Source: Fidelibacterota bacterium | GTDB taxonomy: Bacteria > Fidelibacterota > Marinisomatia > SCGC-AAA003-L08 > D37C17 | Length of the DNA: 64,000 nt | NCBI GenBank assembly: GCA_002717625.1 | Contig: PBEF01000004.1 | Span: 4,146 to 68,145, forward strand | Reading direction: 5' to 3' | Shown: positions 63,725 through 64,000 of the stretch, in pieces | Layout of the letters: each line of letters opens with the position of its first letter | Position numbering within the stretch: the stretch's first letter is position 1 | The notes under the pieces: model-generated | Seen by the model: the letters and a program-made list of their open reading frames with translations, nothing else | What the model was told of the DNA's origin: nothing | The model's database searches: none | Position numbers and translations under genes: made by a program

Positions 63725-64000
63725 CTGTAATTATAATTGGGGTATCATCCTTTGTTTCATAATCAGGATGATCATTATGCATTAGCATTAATTTAAAACT
63801 TGTAGTTCCAGTTCCATAATCTAAACCAACTATTTTAATCATCATTTCATGAGTATCATGTCCTAAATCTTCACATTCGCTATCAGCAATATGCCATTCA
63901 CAATGATCAGATAATCCGCATGCTACTTCACCTAGATCTTCACAGTGTTCTTCATCTGCATGAGTATCTACTTGTTCAATTGATACCATATTATCATCAT
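63708..64000 (-). CDS. Metal-binding-like protein, 5' end beyond window
   Basis: The frame is open to the right edge of the window (an internal Met at 63989 is not necessarily the start). The visible ~97 residues begin EQVDTHADEEHCEDLGEVAC then HCEWHIADSECEDLGHDTHE, dense in His, Asp, Glu and Cys, followed by a beta-rich segment ending IIITVEVQD. The Cys/Trp spacing C-x5-C-x-W-x6-C matches the small Cys/Trp units in other exported proteins here. Linked to the downstream TonB receptor by a 17-base overlap. A metal-capture partner is plausible but unproven. Confidence 0.5.
   Translation of the reverse strand, partial: DDNMVSIEQVDTHADEEHCEDLGEVACGLSDHCEWHIADSECEDLGHDTHEMMIKIVGLDYGTGTTSFKLMLMHNDHPDYETKDDTPIIITVEVQD

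Noticed and set aside
1-64000. A variant genetic code with TGA as Trp or Gly
   Set aside because: thrS, the desaturase and hmuS end in TGA at family-typical lengths, and Trp and Gly are encoded normally by TGG and GGN throughout.

Overview
This is a 64 kb stretch of an AT-rich bacterial chromosome. Genes are densely packed, often overlap by 1-20 bases, and lie mostly on the minus strand. No rRNA, tRNA, phage, insertion sequence or CRISPR array was seen. The content suggests a marine Gram-negative heterotroph of the Fibrobacteres-Chlorobi-Bacteroidetes group, most like Candidatus Marinimicrobia (SAR406). The reasons are TonB-dependent receptors with CarboxypepD-type N-termini, a PorV/PorQ-like protein, one surface protein with a type-IX-secretion-like C-terminus, and sixteen exported proteins ending in a dockerin-like pair of calcium loops (DxNxDxxxNxxD, then a 'LVNIIL' helix). 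The taxonomy is inferred from these traits, not from a marker tree.

Layout. 1-3.3 kb: system II cytochrome c maturation genes (ccsA partial, resB) and a putative lipoprotein. 3.5-9.1 kb: a hydrolase, a sterol-desaturase-family protein, and an overlapping yidD-thrS-desaturase operon. 9.2-17.5 kb: exported peptidases and an esterase with dockerin-like tails, a cold-shock protein, an XRE regulator, a COQ4-like protein, and HupE with a 48-residue membrane protein. 17.6-23.2 kb: typA, two adjacent thioredoxin-fold genes each interrupted by in-frame TGA at the redox motif, a ferritin-like protein and a Cys-rich repeat protein. 23.3-32 kb: a heme-acquisition locus (HmuY-like hemophore, receptor, HugZ-like protein, HmuV, HmuU, HmuT, HmuS) with a divergent porin; Fur-like boxes and a second palindromic operator lie in the promoters. 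32-39.5 kb: Cys-rich exported proteins, a TPR-LuxR regulator, a thyroglobulin-type-1 protein, a PETase/cutinase-like hydrolase and a flavodoxin. 39.5-54.2 kb: an alpha-glucan locus (GH13, receptor, T9SS-tagged protein, PorV-like, glucan-binding-like, divergent GH97). 54.5-64 kb: PHB-depolymerase-like esterase, nitroreductase, SulP transporter, beta-helix protein, a GST-like selenoprotein with a MAPEG protein, and another receptor with a metal-binding-looking partner.

The main finding is selenocysteine. Three genes that look broken are best read as intact selenoproteins: a thioredoxin-like protein with a UxxU motif (TGA at 21089-21091 and 21080-21082), a second with WUPAC (TGA at 20316-20318), and a GST-like protein with RRUPYA (TGA at 61000-61002). 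Each TGA sits exactly where the family has its redox Cys, the frame stays open on both sides, and a hairpin with GG in its loop follows at a bacterial-SECIS distance. TGA is an ordinary stop elsewhere (thrS, the desaturase, hmuS), so this is not a changed genetic code. No selA, selB, selC or selD gene is in the window.

The iron and heme genes appear to form one regulon: Fur-like 7-1-7 boxes precede the porin, hmuS, the Cys-rich protein and the flavodoxin, and a 24-bp TATTTCGA-N8-TCGAAATA-type palindrome recurs near three of the same promoters. The dockerin-like tail occurs on peptidases, esterases, amylase, hemophore and redox proteins, with no cohesin in the window, so it probably serves as a general surface-sorting or anchoring tag rather than a cellulosome part.
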